Shown here: positions 55,132 to 64,000 of the stretch, piece after piece | Numbering within the stretch: the stretch's first letter is position 1 | Layout: each line of letters begins with the position of its first letter | Source: Porphyra umbilicalis | Taxonomy: Eukaryota > Rhodophyta > Bangiophyceae > Bangiales > Bangiaceae | Direction of reading: 5' to 3' | Length of the DNA: 64,000 nucleotides | Assembly: GCA_002049455.2 (NCBI GenBank) | Contig: KV919044.1 | Location: 1-64,000, forward strand | Position numbers and translations under genes: made by a program | Notes under the pieces: model-generated | Databases searched by the model: none | What the model was told of the DNA's origin: nothing | The model's input: the letters and a program-made list of their open reading frames with translations, nothing else

Positions 55132-56188
55132 ATGTACGCGCCTCCCCCCCCACCGCCCCACGCTTTCGGGCCCTCCCCTCCCCACAATCACTCCCGCCCC
55201 CCTCCTGCGGGCCGGGGTGTTAGCCGGCCGCTTAATCAAGGCGGCCGGCCTCCGGCACCACACCGGCTGCCCTGCCCTCCCCATCCCCGCCGCCTCGGAC
55301 CTGACGCCGACCACGCCGATCCTGACGACCGACGTGTTCGTCGACGCGTCGACGACGACGGGCGTTATCACCCTCAAGCCGGCGGCGACTATCCCCGTCG
55401 GTGGAGCCCGCCTCGTCGACCAGCGGGCCCGCCACGCGGGCTCCCTTGGCGCAGCCCCCCTCGACGCCCGGCGGGCCCCCCACAGCCCCCCCCCCCCCCC
55501 CGTGGCGGAGCCCGCAGCGAGGACCAACGGGCGCCCCACGGGGCCCTCGACGGTGCAGCCCTCCGCGACGACCGCCGGGTCCCGGACACGGATCTCCTCG
55601 CTGGAGCCCCCCGCGACGACCGGCGGGCCCGTTTGAAGACCCAAGGTGCTGGCCGCCGGAGCCACCGGTCGACGATCACCGGCGTTCGTACGGCGTTTTG
55701 CCGCCGCCACCCTCGTCCTCGTCCACCCACGGGTACGCGAGCGCGGGCGAGCCGTGGCCAACCGGTGGGTACGACCCCACCGGTAGCTGGTCTGCCGCGT
55801 GGCGGCCACCGCCGTACCCGGTGTGCCACCGTCCGGCGCTCTGGGGCGGCGAGTCACGCGCCAAGCCACACGGCGGGCTCGCGTACCAGTGGGCGTTGAC
55901 GACGGGGCAGCCGCAGAGCACGCCTTTGCCGTTGATGTTGTTGCCCGCGCCGCCGCAGCCCTTGCTGCAGCCGACGACGCAGGAGCCAGCGCGCCAACCT
56001 CTGTACGTGGTCGGGAGCCACCCAGCCCCGCAGCCGACGCCGCAGCCGACGCCGCAGGAGGCAGCTCGCCACCCTCTGTACGTGGTAGGCGGCCACCAAG
56101 CCCCGCCCCCCTCGACGTTTTTGCTTGTGCCTGATCCCCCCCAGCCTCCCCAGCAGGCCCCTCTTTATCTGACGTCGCCGTTCCAGCA
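55132..56188 (+). CDS. Probable Pro-rich N-terminal exon(s) of the Myb/NAM-type gene
   Basis: From the ATG at 55132 the frame encodes M-Y-A-P-P-P-P-P-P-H-A-F-G-P. Further Pro/Arg/Gly-rich sequence then runs through two frames up to an AG acceptor-like site (TTCCAGCAG) at 56181-56189. P-L-Y-V-V-G-x-H appears twice near the end. The frames must be joined by an intron or are disrupted. I could not resolve which. Confidence 0.4.
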
Positions 56189-57445
56189 GTGAACTACAAC
56201 CTCTCCAAGTCCATGGGCTCCAGCCTGGGATGGACGAACGAGGACCGCGTGCCGCTGTGTAGGGCCTACCTGGAGGTGAGCGAGGACCCTTTGAGCGCCA
56301 CTGGTCGCTCCAAGGACCAGCTGTGGGCGGCTTTGCACGAGAAGTGGACGGACCTGATGACCAAGAAGGGGCCCCTGCGCGTCAAGCGCAACGTAAGAGC
56401 GTTGGAGAAGCAGTTCAAGAAGATCCGGAAGGGGGTAAGCTCGTTTACTTCTCACTACCTGGCCGTCAAAAATATGCAAACTACCGGGAACCTGACGGAA
56501 GAGGACATTATCAGCGGTGCGGTCACGCGGTACTGCTCGCTGAACATCTACGAGTCCATCCGCAGCGACCGGGAGAAGGAACAGCGCAAGGGCAAGACGG
56601 CCAAACGCAAAGCCAAACTGGCGCATTGCAAGTGGGTGGGGTGCTGGCGCGTTTTGCGCACATCTGACAAGTTCAGCGGCGCGGCCATCACGGCGGACGA
56701 CGAGAGTGTGGACCTGGGCGACTCTTCAGACGAGGACGGCGAGAACGGGAGCACGAGCAGCCCGAACTCGCGCAACAAGGGGTACCAGAGCCGCCCGGAC
56801 GGCATCAAGGCCGCCAAGCTGATGCGGTCGGAGGACGCTGGAATGGAGAAGCAGGTCAAGGCGAGCACGGCGGCGGTGGACAAGTTTACCGTTGCGCAGC
56901 AAGAGCGCACTGCGCTTTGCTTTTTTTACTCTCCTTCGATGAGTCACACGCCCGAGGCGGCACAGTACTGGCAAGCTGATATGCTCAAGATGATGCAAGC
57001 TGCTGGCCTGGCGGCGCCCCCTGCACCGGCTCCCACGCCTGCGCCGCTGGCGCGCAGTGCTGCTAAGAAGATCCATGTTGTGGAAGTTGGCGACGGCGTC
57101 GCCGCCATGGAAGGCACGACTCTCGCGGCTGATGCGTCGTCGTCGGCGCCGCCGGCGGCCGGCTCTGCCGCCGGAGCTAACGCGCCGCCGGGGGAGGACC
57201 CACCGGCGGCGCGTGTGGCAGCAGATACTGTTGCTGCAACGGCTCTGGCGGCGGAGGCGAAGTCGCCGGCGGCGCCGCCGGCGCGCGGCAGCGGGGGGGG
57301 CGACAACCAGCGTGGCCGCAAGTCGCAAGCCGCGAAGCAGCGCGCCGCTTCTGCGGCTCTCAACAAGCAGCTGGATACAACCCGCGGCCTTGACCAAAGT
57401 AGCGAGTCTGACACGACGACCACCACCACCACGGACACTGAGTAG
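56189..57445 (+). CDS. Myb/SANT-like protein with NAM-associated domain (Harbinger accessory type)
   Basis: About 418 residues in one frame; the true start is probably in the upstream Pro-rich exon. Residues 14-95 form a trihelical Myb/SANT-like domain with spaced aromatics (G-W-T-N-E-D, L-W-A-A-L-H-E-K-W, then L-E-K-Q-F-K-K-I-R and F-T-S-H-Y). Residues 105-165 continue the usual pattern with C-K-W-V-G-C-W-R-V-L-R. The NAM-associated motif R-P-D-G-I-K-A-A-K is at 202-210, followed by a helix. The tail is Ala/Pro-rich and ends in Thr/Asp. Such proteins bind Harbinger ends and bring the transposase into the nucleus; related host genes exist too. It faces transposase 3, 5 kb away, with the H3 gene between. 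Confidence 0.8.
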   Translation: MNYNLSKSMGSSLGWTNEDRVPLCRAYLEVSEDPLSATGRSKDQLWAALHEKWTDLMTKKGPLRVKRNVRALEKQFKKIRKGVSSFTSHYLAVKNMQTTGNLTEEDIISGAVTRYCSLNIYESIRSDREKEQRKGKTAKRKAKLAHCKWVGCWRVLRTSDKFSGAAITADDESVDLGDSSDEDGENGSTSSPNSRNKGYQSRPDGIKAAKLMRSEDAGMEKQVKASTAAVDKFTVAQQERTALCFFYSPSMSHTPEAAQYWQADMLKMMQAAGLAAPPAPAPTPAPLARSAAKKIHVVEVGDGVAAMEGTTLAADASSSAPPAAGSAAGANAPPGEDPPAARVAADTVAATALAAEAKSPAAPPARGSGGGDNQRGRKSQAAKQRAASAALNKQLDTTRGLDQSSESDTTTTTTTDTE

Positions 57446-57504
57446 CGTAGCGACTGTGTATTGCCATGTGCTTTGTGACATGTAGCAGCAGCTCGGTGAC
57501 AACG

Positions 57505-57552
57505 GAAGGTCTTTTTTTTATCCCTCTTCGGTTTTTTTTTTTTTCCTACACT
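57505..57552 (+). terminator. T-tract / GC spacer / T-tract motif after the Myb/NAM gene
   Basis: AAGG, a T8 run, ATCCCTCTTCGG, a T14 run, then CCTACAC, starting 60 nt past the stop. On the opposite strand the motif at 62501-62543 has the same order and the same CCTACAC-type end. The spacer here does not form a good stem. Confidence 0.45.
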
Positions 57553-57805
57553 TATGTCTTTCTCGGTGCACATAGACGACGTTTGCCTGCCGCAAGCACC
57601 GTGCGACGGACCACACACAGTCGCGCGGCGTGCCGTCCTTGTGCCGCCGCCTTTCCACCAGCCCAACGCCTCGCGCGTCGCAGAGTCCGACGCCCACGCG
57701 TCCACGCCAACGGTCGCCACCTCCTGCTCCATAAGCCTCGCCTGGTCGAAAACGTGGCCAAGACCAAGCCGACGGCACCGCGAAACTCGCGGGCGCAGGA
57801 AGCGC

Positions 57806-58237
57806 GGCGTAAACGCGTGGGCGACGGCGGGCAGCGACAGTCGCGGGCGAGGGGACCGCGGCTATAACGCGGGGGCGACGGCGGGCGGCGACAGCCGCGA
57901 GCGCGCACACGGCGGCGCAAGCGCGGGGGCAACCGCGGGAACCAACAGCCGCGGGCGTGGGGACCGCAGCGCCAGCGCGGGGGCGACAGCACGCGGCGAC
58001 AGCCGCGAGGGAGCAGACGCCAGCGCAAGCGCGGGGGTAACCGCGGGCACCAAAATCCACGGGCGAGGGGACCGCGGCGCCAGCGCGGAGGCAACCACGG
58101 GCAGCAACAGCCGCGGGCGAGGGGACCGCGGCGCCAGCGCGGGGGCGACAGCGGGCGGCGACAACCTCGAGCCAGCAGACGGCGGCGCAAGCGCGGGGGC
58201 AACCGCGGGCACCAACAGCCGCGGGCGAGGGGACCGC
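57806..58237 (+). repeat. 54-bp tandem repeat, eight units (18 codons each)
   Basis: In the plus frame that starts at 57554, eight consecutive 18-residue units follow the pattern G-A-S-A-G-A-T-A-G-T-N-S-R-G-R-G-D-R, alternating between two subtypes (…N-S-R-G-R-G-D-R and …D-S-R-E-x-A-D-G). The frame may be a gene, but opposite-strand frames are equally open. Confidence 0.8.
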
Positions 58238-58260
58238 GGCGCCAGCCCGCGGGCGACGGC

Positions 58261-58540
58261 GCCCGCCCCTGCGTGTCGGCAATGGCGGCCGCGGCGGCAC
58301 GGCGGGGGGGTTGGCGGGGGGGGGGGGGGGGGGGGTCTTTGCCACCGCCGCTGCCGCATCGTGGCGCGGCGCCCGCCCCTGCGCGTCGGCAATTGCGGCC
58401 GCTGCGGCACGGCGGGGGGGTTGTCGGGGGGGGGGGGGGGGGGGGCCTCTGCCACCGCCGCTGCCGCACCGTGGCGCGGCGCCCGCCCCTGCGCGTCGGC
58501 AATGGCGGCCGCGGCGGCACGGGCGGCGCGTCGCCAACGC
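58261..58540. repeat. 110-bp tandem repeat, about 2.5 units, with poly-G
   Basis: GCCCGCCCCTGCG begins at 58261, 58371 and 58481, a period of exactly 110 bp. Each unit has a poly-G run of about 20 and CACCGCCGCTGCCGCA. The constant length of the poly-G run between units is notable for such an unstable tract. Confidence 0.88.
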
Positions 58541-59136
58541 TTTTAACGGGGGGGCGCGGCGGCGGCAAGGGCGGCGGGTCCCTGCGGCCAGACTGCCGTT
58601 GGCGACCACGGCGGCGACGCACTCGCCGCCCCTGCAGGGGCGACCGTCGCGTCAACCGCTGTGGACGCGACGGTCCCAACCGCCGCCGCCGTTGCCGTTG
58701 CCATGGATGTCACCGTCCGTGCCTGCAACGTCGACGGCGCGCGGTGGCGGCGACGGCGGCGTGGGCGGCGGCGGCGGCGGCTCAAGCGGCGGTGGCGCGC
58801 CCGTGGCCGCTCCACGGCGTCCCGTGCCGCAGTCCCCGCACCCCACACGGCCGCCGTCCGTCGGCCGCCGCCGCCACCGCCGCCGCCGCGGGGCTGCACG
58901 CGCTGGTGCCTGCCGCCGACGGCGCCGACGGCACGACGCGCCGGCGGTGGTTATCCCGCTGCCTCCTGTGGGTGGCGACGCGGGTGCGAGGGCCGCGGCT
59001 TCTCCGGATATTTCTTTTTTTTTTGCACCTACGTCCCACGTCTTACTTGGACTCCATCCCACACGAGCACCACGTCTCTCAAAAAAGTAAATGAATGTAG
59101 TAAACTCAATGCAAACATGTTCCCAGAACGCAAAAG
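58541..59136. other. GC-rich spacer downstream of the H3 gene
   Basis: No confident gene. Its right end is the 3' UTR of the H3 variant, with a T6 run on the minus strand near 59081, 55 nt past the stop. The animal-type histone stem-loop is absent. Confidence 0.4.
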
Positions 59137-59550
59137 CTACGCCCGCTCGCCACGGATGCGGCGGGCAAGCTGAATGTCCTTGGTCATGACAGTCACACGC
59201 TTTCCGTGGATGGCGCACAGTTGAGCGTTCTGGAAGAGGCCCACCAGGTAGGCCTCGGACGCCTCCTGAAGCGCCAGTACAGCTGACGCCGAAAAGCGAG
59301 GAGAGTTGGTGTACTCCTGCGCAATCTCGCGCACCAGGCGCTGGAAGGGGAGCTTGCTGATAAGCAGCTCCCCCGACCGCTGGAATTTGAGGATGTCCCG
59401 CAGGGCGACCGTCCCAGGCCGGTAAAGGCGCTTGACTGCGGCCTTGCCACCGGCCTTGGACTCGGTCGCCCGCCTGGCGGCGGCTCTGGCCAGAGAAGCC
59501 GGGGCCTTGCCGCCAGTGGACCGCCGCGCCGTCTGCTTCGTCCGCGCCAT
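59137..59550 (-). CDS. Histone H3 variant
   Basis: 137 codons with the initiator, one more than canonical H3. The N-terminus A-R-T-K-Q-T-A-R is conserved, but residue 9 is Arg. S-T-G-G-K-A-P keeps K14. Residues 17-40 are divergent, have one extra residue and lack K18 and K23; A-A-R-R-A replaces A-A-R-K-S, so K27 is Arg. The core is intact: [45 protein letters not shown]56 is Arg and K79 is Thr. Loop 1 has normal length, so it does not look like a centromeric H3. It is a full, uninterrupted frame on its own, without other histone genes in the window. Confidence 0.95.
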   Translation of the reverse strand: MARTKQTARRSTGGKAPASLARAAARRATESKAGGKAAVKRLYRPGTVALRDILKFQRSGELLISKLPFQRLVREIAQEYTNSPRFSASAVLALQEASEAYLVGLFQNAQLCAIHGKRVTVMTKDIQLARRIRGERA

Positions 59551-60848
59551 GGCTGGCGGGGCGCAGGTGTGGTAGCCGCCACGGGTGGAGGAGGAGCGGG
59601 GGGGCAGGAGGAGGGGAGTTGAGGCGGGGTGAGGGGGAGTGCAGGTCCACGCCAGACAACAGTCAGCGCGGCCGGGCCAGGTCCCACCAACGGTAGAGGC
59701 TGGGGGCGCGGGGGGGAGGAAGGGGGGCAGGGTGCCAGGGGGGGCAGGTCAACCCCAGAACACAGCCGGCGAGGCGGGGACAGGCCGCACCGCCAGTGGA
59801 GGTTGGCGGGGCGGGGCTGGGGAAGGGGACGGGCAGAAGGGACGATGCTGCCGGATGACGCCGAGAGGAGATGGCTGGGATGGGCTCCTCTATATTCCTG
59901 GAGTGGGTCTGCCTGGGGTACCGTGGGTGACGGTCACGGCCACTGCCCGGCAGAGAACACCTGGGCAGCACCAGAAAGCTCTCCGCGACTCAGGTTGGAT
60001 GCATCAGTGGGGACATTCCATCGCCTTTGTATTGGGCTCAAAGAGTCACCCGAATCCGCCGTCTCTATGACTGGGTTCAAGCGTGGACATGTACACTTCT
60101 TATCATCTTCGTGAGTTCGTGTTCAATAAAGTGCGGAATGTATTGCAAGAGAAAGGAATGCTTGTCCGAAGAACCGCGCCACCCGTACGCTGACGCCCTA
60201 CTCAATGCGGGATCGTTCACCACAGATCGCCCCATCTGATCGCCCCCCCAGGGAGCGATCTTCGGATGACAAACCGCCTCCCCCCAGCTCTGTGAGGGTC
60301 CCGCTGTCGCCGCCGTAGATCTCATTCGCAGCCATCCACTCGACGACTTCATACAAACTGCGCGACAGCAACCAGTGGGGTGTGCAGAAATGCTGTTAAA
60401 CAACGACACGGTTCAGAGCTGTGCAGTGTCAGATGTATGCACGTGTTCTGGTTGGTGCTTCATAAGTGTACGTCGGGGACCGCGTGATTTTCTGTCGTTC
60501 GCCCTCTGTGGGCATTGAAACAGCGCCGCGACAACCAATGGAACGGCTTAGACATGTTGATCGAAATTGACGGAGGGCCAAGTCTTGCTATGTATGGTAC
60601 ATACCAGTGGTGTGGTTGGTTCTTGAAGTTGTGTAAGTAGTCACGTGAGCTGCTGGCGTCCGTCAACTGTCAGACATGAACTTTCGAGAGCCACGATAAC
60701 CAATGGGGTTACTGACAGTTGTTAATCATCAAACATGTGGTTCAAAGCCTTGCATCGATAATAGATGCAAATGTTTTGATTGGTCGTTGTCGTCATATGA
60801 GGGATCGCATGACCTTCTACACGTTCGTGACTGGCGTATCTTCTTTGA
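59551..60848. other. Upstream region of the H3 variant and spacer
   Basis: 59551-59880 is GC-rich 5' sequence. From 60000 the composition is neutral. Several CCAAT-type boxes in both orientations (near 60525, 60613, 60705 and 60780) could serve promoters on either side. No gene seen. Confidence 0.4.
59891..59896 (-). promoter_or_regulatory. TATA-like box of the H3 variant
   Basis: On the minus strand this reads AATATA followed by GAGGAGC, about 340 nt before the ATG. It resembles TATATAGGAGC upstream of the gene at 12-14.7 kb. A 5' UTR intron would be possible. Confidence 0.35.
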
Positions 60849-61171
60849 GTGACGCCATGTCATTGGACTGTGTCATCGTCAGCTTCTCATGTGGCAATGA
60901 ATTGTGTGTGCGGGATTTTTGTGGCGAGCGATAACGGCAGAAGCAAGTTTATTAATGCGGTCCATGGGCAGCGTGTCGAGCCACAAGATCTTGCGAAGCT
61001 CGCACGCGCAATCATCTTGCGGCCCTTCGCACGAAAGCCTCCCCACCGCAGGCCGCCCTTCCCACGCTGCTGCTACCCGCAATCCTGCCCCGCCCGCGCT
61101 CCCGAGCCGCCACCGCCAGCAATCTCTGAAGCCTGGTCGCCTGGAGCCGCTCCAACGCCGCGGCGGGGGCG

Positions 61172-61365
61172 CTGCATACCCTCACGCCGCCGCACGTGCG
61201 CTCGCCGCCAGCTGGACTTCGCAAGCGCAGTGGGCGGCGTCGCTGGCGGCCAACGGCGCCATGTGCGGCGAAGAAGACGGCAGCAGCTGCGGCGCCGGCT
61301 GCGCCGGCGGCTGCGACGGCGGCAGCAGCGACGGCGGCGGGGGCGGCGGCGGCGGCGGTGGCGGG

Positions 61366-61417
<52 letters not shown>

Positions 61418-62270
61418 GTGGCGGGGGCGGCGGCGGCGGCGGCGTTGGCCGTGGCGGTGGTGGCGGCGGTGGCGGCGGGGGCAGCGGCGGCGGCTGCGGC
61501 GGCCGTGGCGGTGGTGGCGGCGGTGTCGGCGGGGGCAGCGGCGGCGGCGGCGGCTGCGGCGGTGGCAGCGGGGTCAGCGGCGGCGGCGGCGGCGGCGGGG
61601 GCGACAGCGGCGGCCCGCTGCCGCTGCCTGCCACCTCCGTGCCAACCTTCTCGGTGGCTGCCGCGGTGCAGCCGTCGCCTACCCTCCCGCCGCCGCACCT
61701 GCACTCGCCGACAGCCTCGACGCCGCCCAAGCGCCGTGGGCGGAGTCGGTGGCGGTCAACGGCGGCGGAGAAAGCATCTGTGGCGGCGGCTGCACCGGCG
61801 GCGGCGAAGGCGGCAGCTGCGACGGCGGCGGGGGCGGCGGCGGCGGCGGTGGCGGTGGGGGCGTCGGCGGGGGCGGCGGCGGTGGCGGCGGCGGCGGCGG
61901 TGGCGGCGGGGGCAGCGGCGGCAGCGGCGGCGGCGGCGACGACAGCGGCGGCCCGCTGCCGCTCCCTGCCACCTCCGCGCCGACCCCCTCGGTGGCTGCC
62001 GCTGTGCAGCCGTCGCCTACCCTCCCGCCGCCACACCTGCACTCGCCGACAGCCTCGACGCCGCCCAAGCGCAGTGGGCGGCGTCGGTGGCGGTCAACGG
62101 CGGCGGAGGAAGCATCTGTGGCGGCGGCTGCACCGGCGGCTGCGAAGGCGGCAGCTGCGACGGCGGCGGGGGCGGCGGCGGAGGCGGTGGCGGTGGGGGC
62201 GGCGGCGGGGGCGGCGGCGGTGGCGGCGGCGGCGGTGGCGGCGGTGGCGGCTGCGGCGGCGACGGAGTCG
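61172..62270 (+). repeat. Three related modules separated by GGC-triplet runs
   Basis: Modules begin near 61172, 61674 and 62012. Modules 2 and 3 are offset by exactly 338 bp and almost identical; module 1 is more diverged. In plus-strand translation each gives the same peptide pattern, A-Y-P-x-A-A-x-x-A-L-A-x-S, then A-Q-x-x-W-A, N-G and C-G-x-G-C-x-G-G, leading into a Gly run. The three copies lie in different frames because the GGC runs differ in length. Ahead of modules 2 and 3 a conserved block translates as P-L-P-L-P-A-T-S. Confidence 0.85.
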
Positions 62271-62500
62271 GTGATCCGCCGTCGGACGCTGCGCGGCCAC
62301 CGGCGCGGGAGCCGCGAGCGCCATCATGACCCCGGGTTGCCACCGTGTGGAAGCCGCGGCGGGCCGGCGCGGGCGGCCCTCACGACGGCGACGACCGCGG
62401 CCGAGGTAACCCGGGGGATCCCCCGCCGGACCCGTCGGCCAGTCACTCCGGGTTAGTGGCGCTGGGGGCCTCCCGCCGTGCAAACGATCGTAGCAAAGGT

Positions 62501-62543
62501 GTGTAGGAAAAAAAACCCTGCCCAGCGGGAAAAAAAAACCTTT
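62501..62543 (-). terminator. T-tract / hairpin / T-tract 3'-end motif of Harbinger transposase 3
   Basis: On the transposase strand: AAAGG, a T9 run, CCCGC-TGG-GCAGGG (an imperfect stem), a T8 run, CCTACAC. It starts 30 nt past the stop. Confidence 0.5.
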
Positions 62544-62572
62544 GTGTCTACTCTACTACGCCCTACATCGCG

Positions 62573-64000
62573 TCACCCAATGTACGGGGCAAGCAATTCG
62601 CCTCGGTCGCGATAAATGTCCGCGGTCAGGTCACCTCGCAGGCGCTCGTTCTCCTGCACATTCTGCGTCTCAGCCCAAGCATCAAAAATGGCAGCCATGC
62701 CAGCGGCAGGCGGGTGGGCGACGGGATTAAGAGCAGGGGGCGCGTTGCCGACGGCGTCAATGATATCCATTGCCGCAGCGACGCCGCCGACGCCACCGCC
62801 AGGTGCTGAAGCCCCGGCGGCAGCAATATCACCGCCGACGCCACCGGGACTGCCGCCGCCAGGTGCAACTGCCCCGGCGGCAGCAGTGCCGCCAGCTGGT
62901 GTCCCACTGCTCTGTCCTTCCCCACCATCTGACCCGCCGCCAGCATCGCCACCTACGCCACAGTTAGTCCCACCATCACCCCCCACCGCACGTCGACGGC
63001 GACTCAAAAGGTTGCTACGTCGACTCTCCACACACATGTTATGCAGAATGCAAATGGCCTTGTAGGTCGTCACTAGCTGCGACACAGAGCGGTAGCGCCC
63101 AGGGTGGAGCGCAACGTGAAAGCGCTTCATCAATACGCCAAACAGCCGCTCCACGTCCTTTCGGATGGCCTCTTGGAGGCGGTTGAACGTCGTCTGCTCC
63201 TCGGTGGACGGCTTGGGGTGCGGCGACATCATAAAAGCGTAGCGCGGGTAAATCCCGTCGACAAGGTAGTAGGGTAGCGTGCGGGTGCGGCCATTGATAG
63301 TAAAGGGCGTGCCGCGAGGCGGCCACCTGCCGCCAGTGACGTCCAGGTACAGCGGCGACTGCTGCATGACGTTGATGTCGTTCAGACTGCCGGGGGCCCC
63401 AACAAGCAGGTGCCACACCCACAGGTCCTCGTCACACACAGCTTCTACGACGATGCCCCGCTTTCCCTTGCGACTCTGGTACGCCCCCGCCATCTCCATC
63501 GGGCACTGGTGCCACTCCCAGTGGCAACAGTCGAGGGAGCCCATGCACCCTGGCATCCCGCGTTCCTTGTTGCGCTCCATAATGGTGTTGAGCTCGTCTT
63601 GGTTCGGTCGTCGCAGGTAGGTAGGTCCCCATCGCTTACAATAAAATCCATCAGCAACTTGGTCGACTTGGCGATCACCGTCCGGGACAGGCGCACGTAC
63701 TCGTCCGCTCGGTCGGCCGCCTCGCCGTAGGCGATCACGCGAAAGGCAGCCACTACCTTCTGCAGTGGATGCGCTTGCAGCTTGCCCGTCGCATTAATGC
63801 GTTGTTGGAAGAAAAGCTCGTCCTTAACAGCCAAATAGATACGCCGAAAGACGGCGCGGGGGACACGGAACCGCGTCTCAAAGTCCCGTTCTTCGTAGAT
63901 AGGGAGCACACCGCCAACACCGAAGTAGTCTCGCAAAATGTCGTGCACACCGGCCGCAAAGTCGCGGCGCTTGTTGCCACGGCGCCCCGCGGTGGAGCCA
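62573..64000 (-). pseudogene. PIF/Harbinger transposase 3, frameshifted and running off the window
   Basis: The frame is open to the window edge, so the N-terminus lies beyond 64000. The 'plant transposon protein' domain shows Y-E-E-R-D-F-E-T-R-F, then, after a frameshift near 63610-63625 in a GGTAGGTAGGT run, Y-L-R-R-P-N-Q-D-E-L, G-S-L-D-C-C-H-W (first Asp), G-S-L-N-D-I-N-V-M (second Asp) and D-V-E-R-L-F (probable Glu). A Gly/Ala-rich linker of about 100 residues then leads to an ending R-G-E-L-L-A-P-Y-I-G shared with pseudogene 2. The single lesion, in a short direct repeat, could also be a sequencing slip. If so, the gene is intact. Confidence 0.88.

Noticed and set aside
59137-59550. Centromeric H3 (CenH3/CENP-A) as identity of the histone
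   Set aside because: The A-R-T-K-Q-T-A-R start is kept, loop 1 is not lengthened and F-Q in the first helix is conserved; these fit an H3 variant better.
60888-62456. Long plus-strand frames through the GGC-rich region as a single gene
   Set aside because: They become Arg-only or Gly-only where the triplet run is read out of phase, and change frame relative to the conserved modules. Kept as a repeat, not a gene.
1-64000. CRISPR arrays, bacterial-style operons, riboswitches
   Set aside because: None seen; the tandem arrays have no spacer structure, and the window is clearly eukaryotic nuclear DNA.

Overview
This is a GC-rich nuclear window from a eukaryote. The evidence is introns with GT..AG borders, a histone H3 gene, Ty3/gypsy and Ty1/copia retroelements, hAT elements with 8-bp target duplications, and three PIF/Harbinger transposases of the 'plant transposon protein' type. 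The very high GC, long poly-G/poly-C runs, many GC-rich minisatellites and intron-poor genes would fit a bangiophycean red alga such as Porphyra/Pyropia. That assignment is inference from composition and style; nothing in the window proves it.

Layout. 1-7.5 kb: a fairly complete Ty3/gypsy element on the minus strand (gag, protease, RT-RNase H, integrase, chromodomain-like tail), with an antisense ORF beyond its pol end. 9.0-11.1 kb: a non-autonomous hAT element with 19-bp ends and a perfect 8-bp target duplication. 12.1-14.9 kb: an Ala-rich host-type gene of unknown function behind a TATA box. 15.7-16.0 kb: a 294-bp MITE. 16.2-17.8 kb: a minisatellite with an 87-bp (29-codon) period. 19.1-22.3 kb: a two-exon gene facing an intact Harbinger transposase. 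25.1-26.2 kb: a two-exon gene for a predicted secreted protein. 28.8-35.9 kb: several small genes, including one with a duplicated Cys/Trp module and one made mostly of A/T/P/S pentapeptides. 36.2-37.6 kb: a Harbinger transposase pseudogene. 37.9-40.3 kb: two tandem arrays (101-bp and 109-bp units). 40.4-45.7 kb: a broken second Ty3/gypsy element carrying a hAT element that itself carries another hAT element. 45.7-48 kb: the front half of a Ty1/copia element. 49.8-52.0 kb: a 639-residue two-exon gene of unknown function. 55.1-57.5 kb: a Myb/SANT-like plus NAM-associated-domain gene typical of Harbinger accessory proteins. 57.8-58.5 kb: 54-bp and 110-bp repeats. 59.1-59.6 kb: an unusual histone H3 variant. 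61.2-62.3 kb: GGC-rich triplicated modules. 62.6 kb to the window end: a third Harbinger transposase, frameshifted and running off the edge.

How the parts relate. In all three Harbinger loci a plus-strand gene lies upstream of a minus-strand transposase, so the two converge. At two loci the plus-strand gene carries the NAM-associated signature of the Harbinger DNA-binding partner. A T-tract / short GC stem / T-tract motif lies 30-60 nt past the stop of three of these genes. The most notable host-like gene is the H3 variant. It keeps K4 and K14 but has lost K9, K18, K23, K27, K56 and K79, and it sits between a Harbinger accessory gene and a convergent Harbinger transposase.
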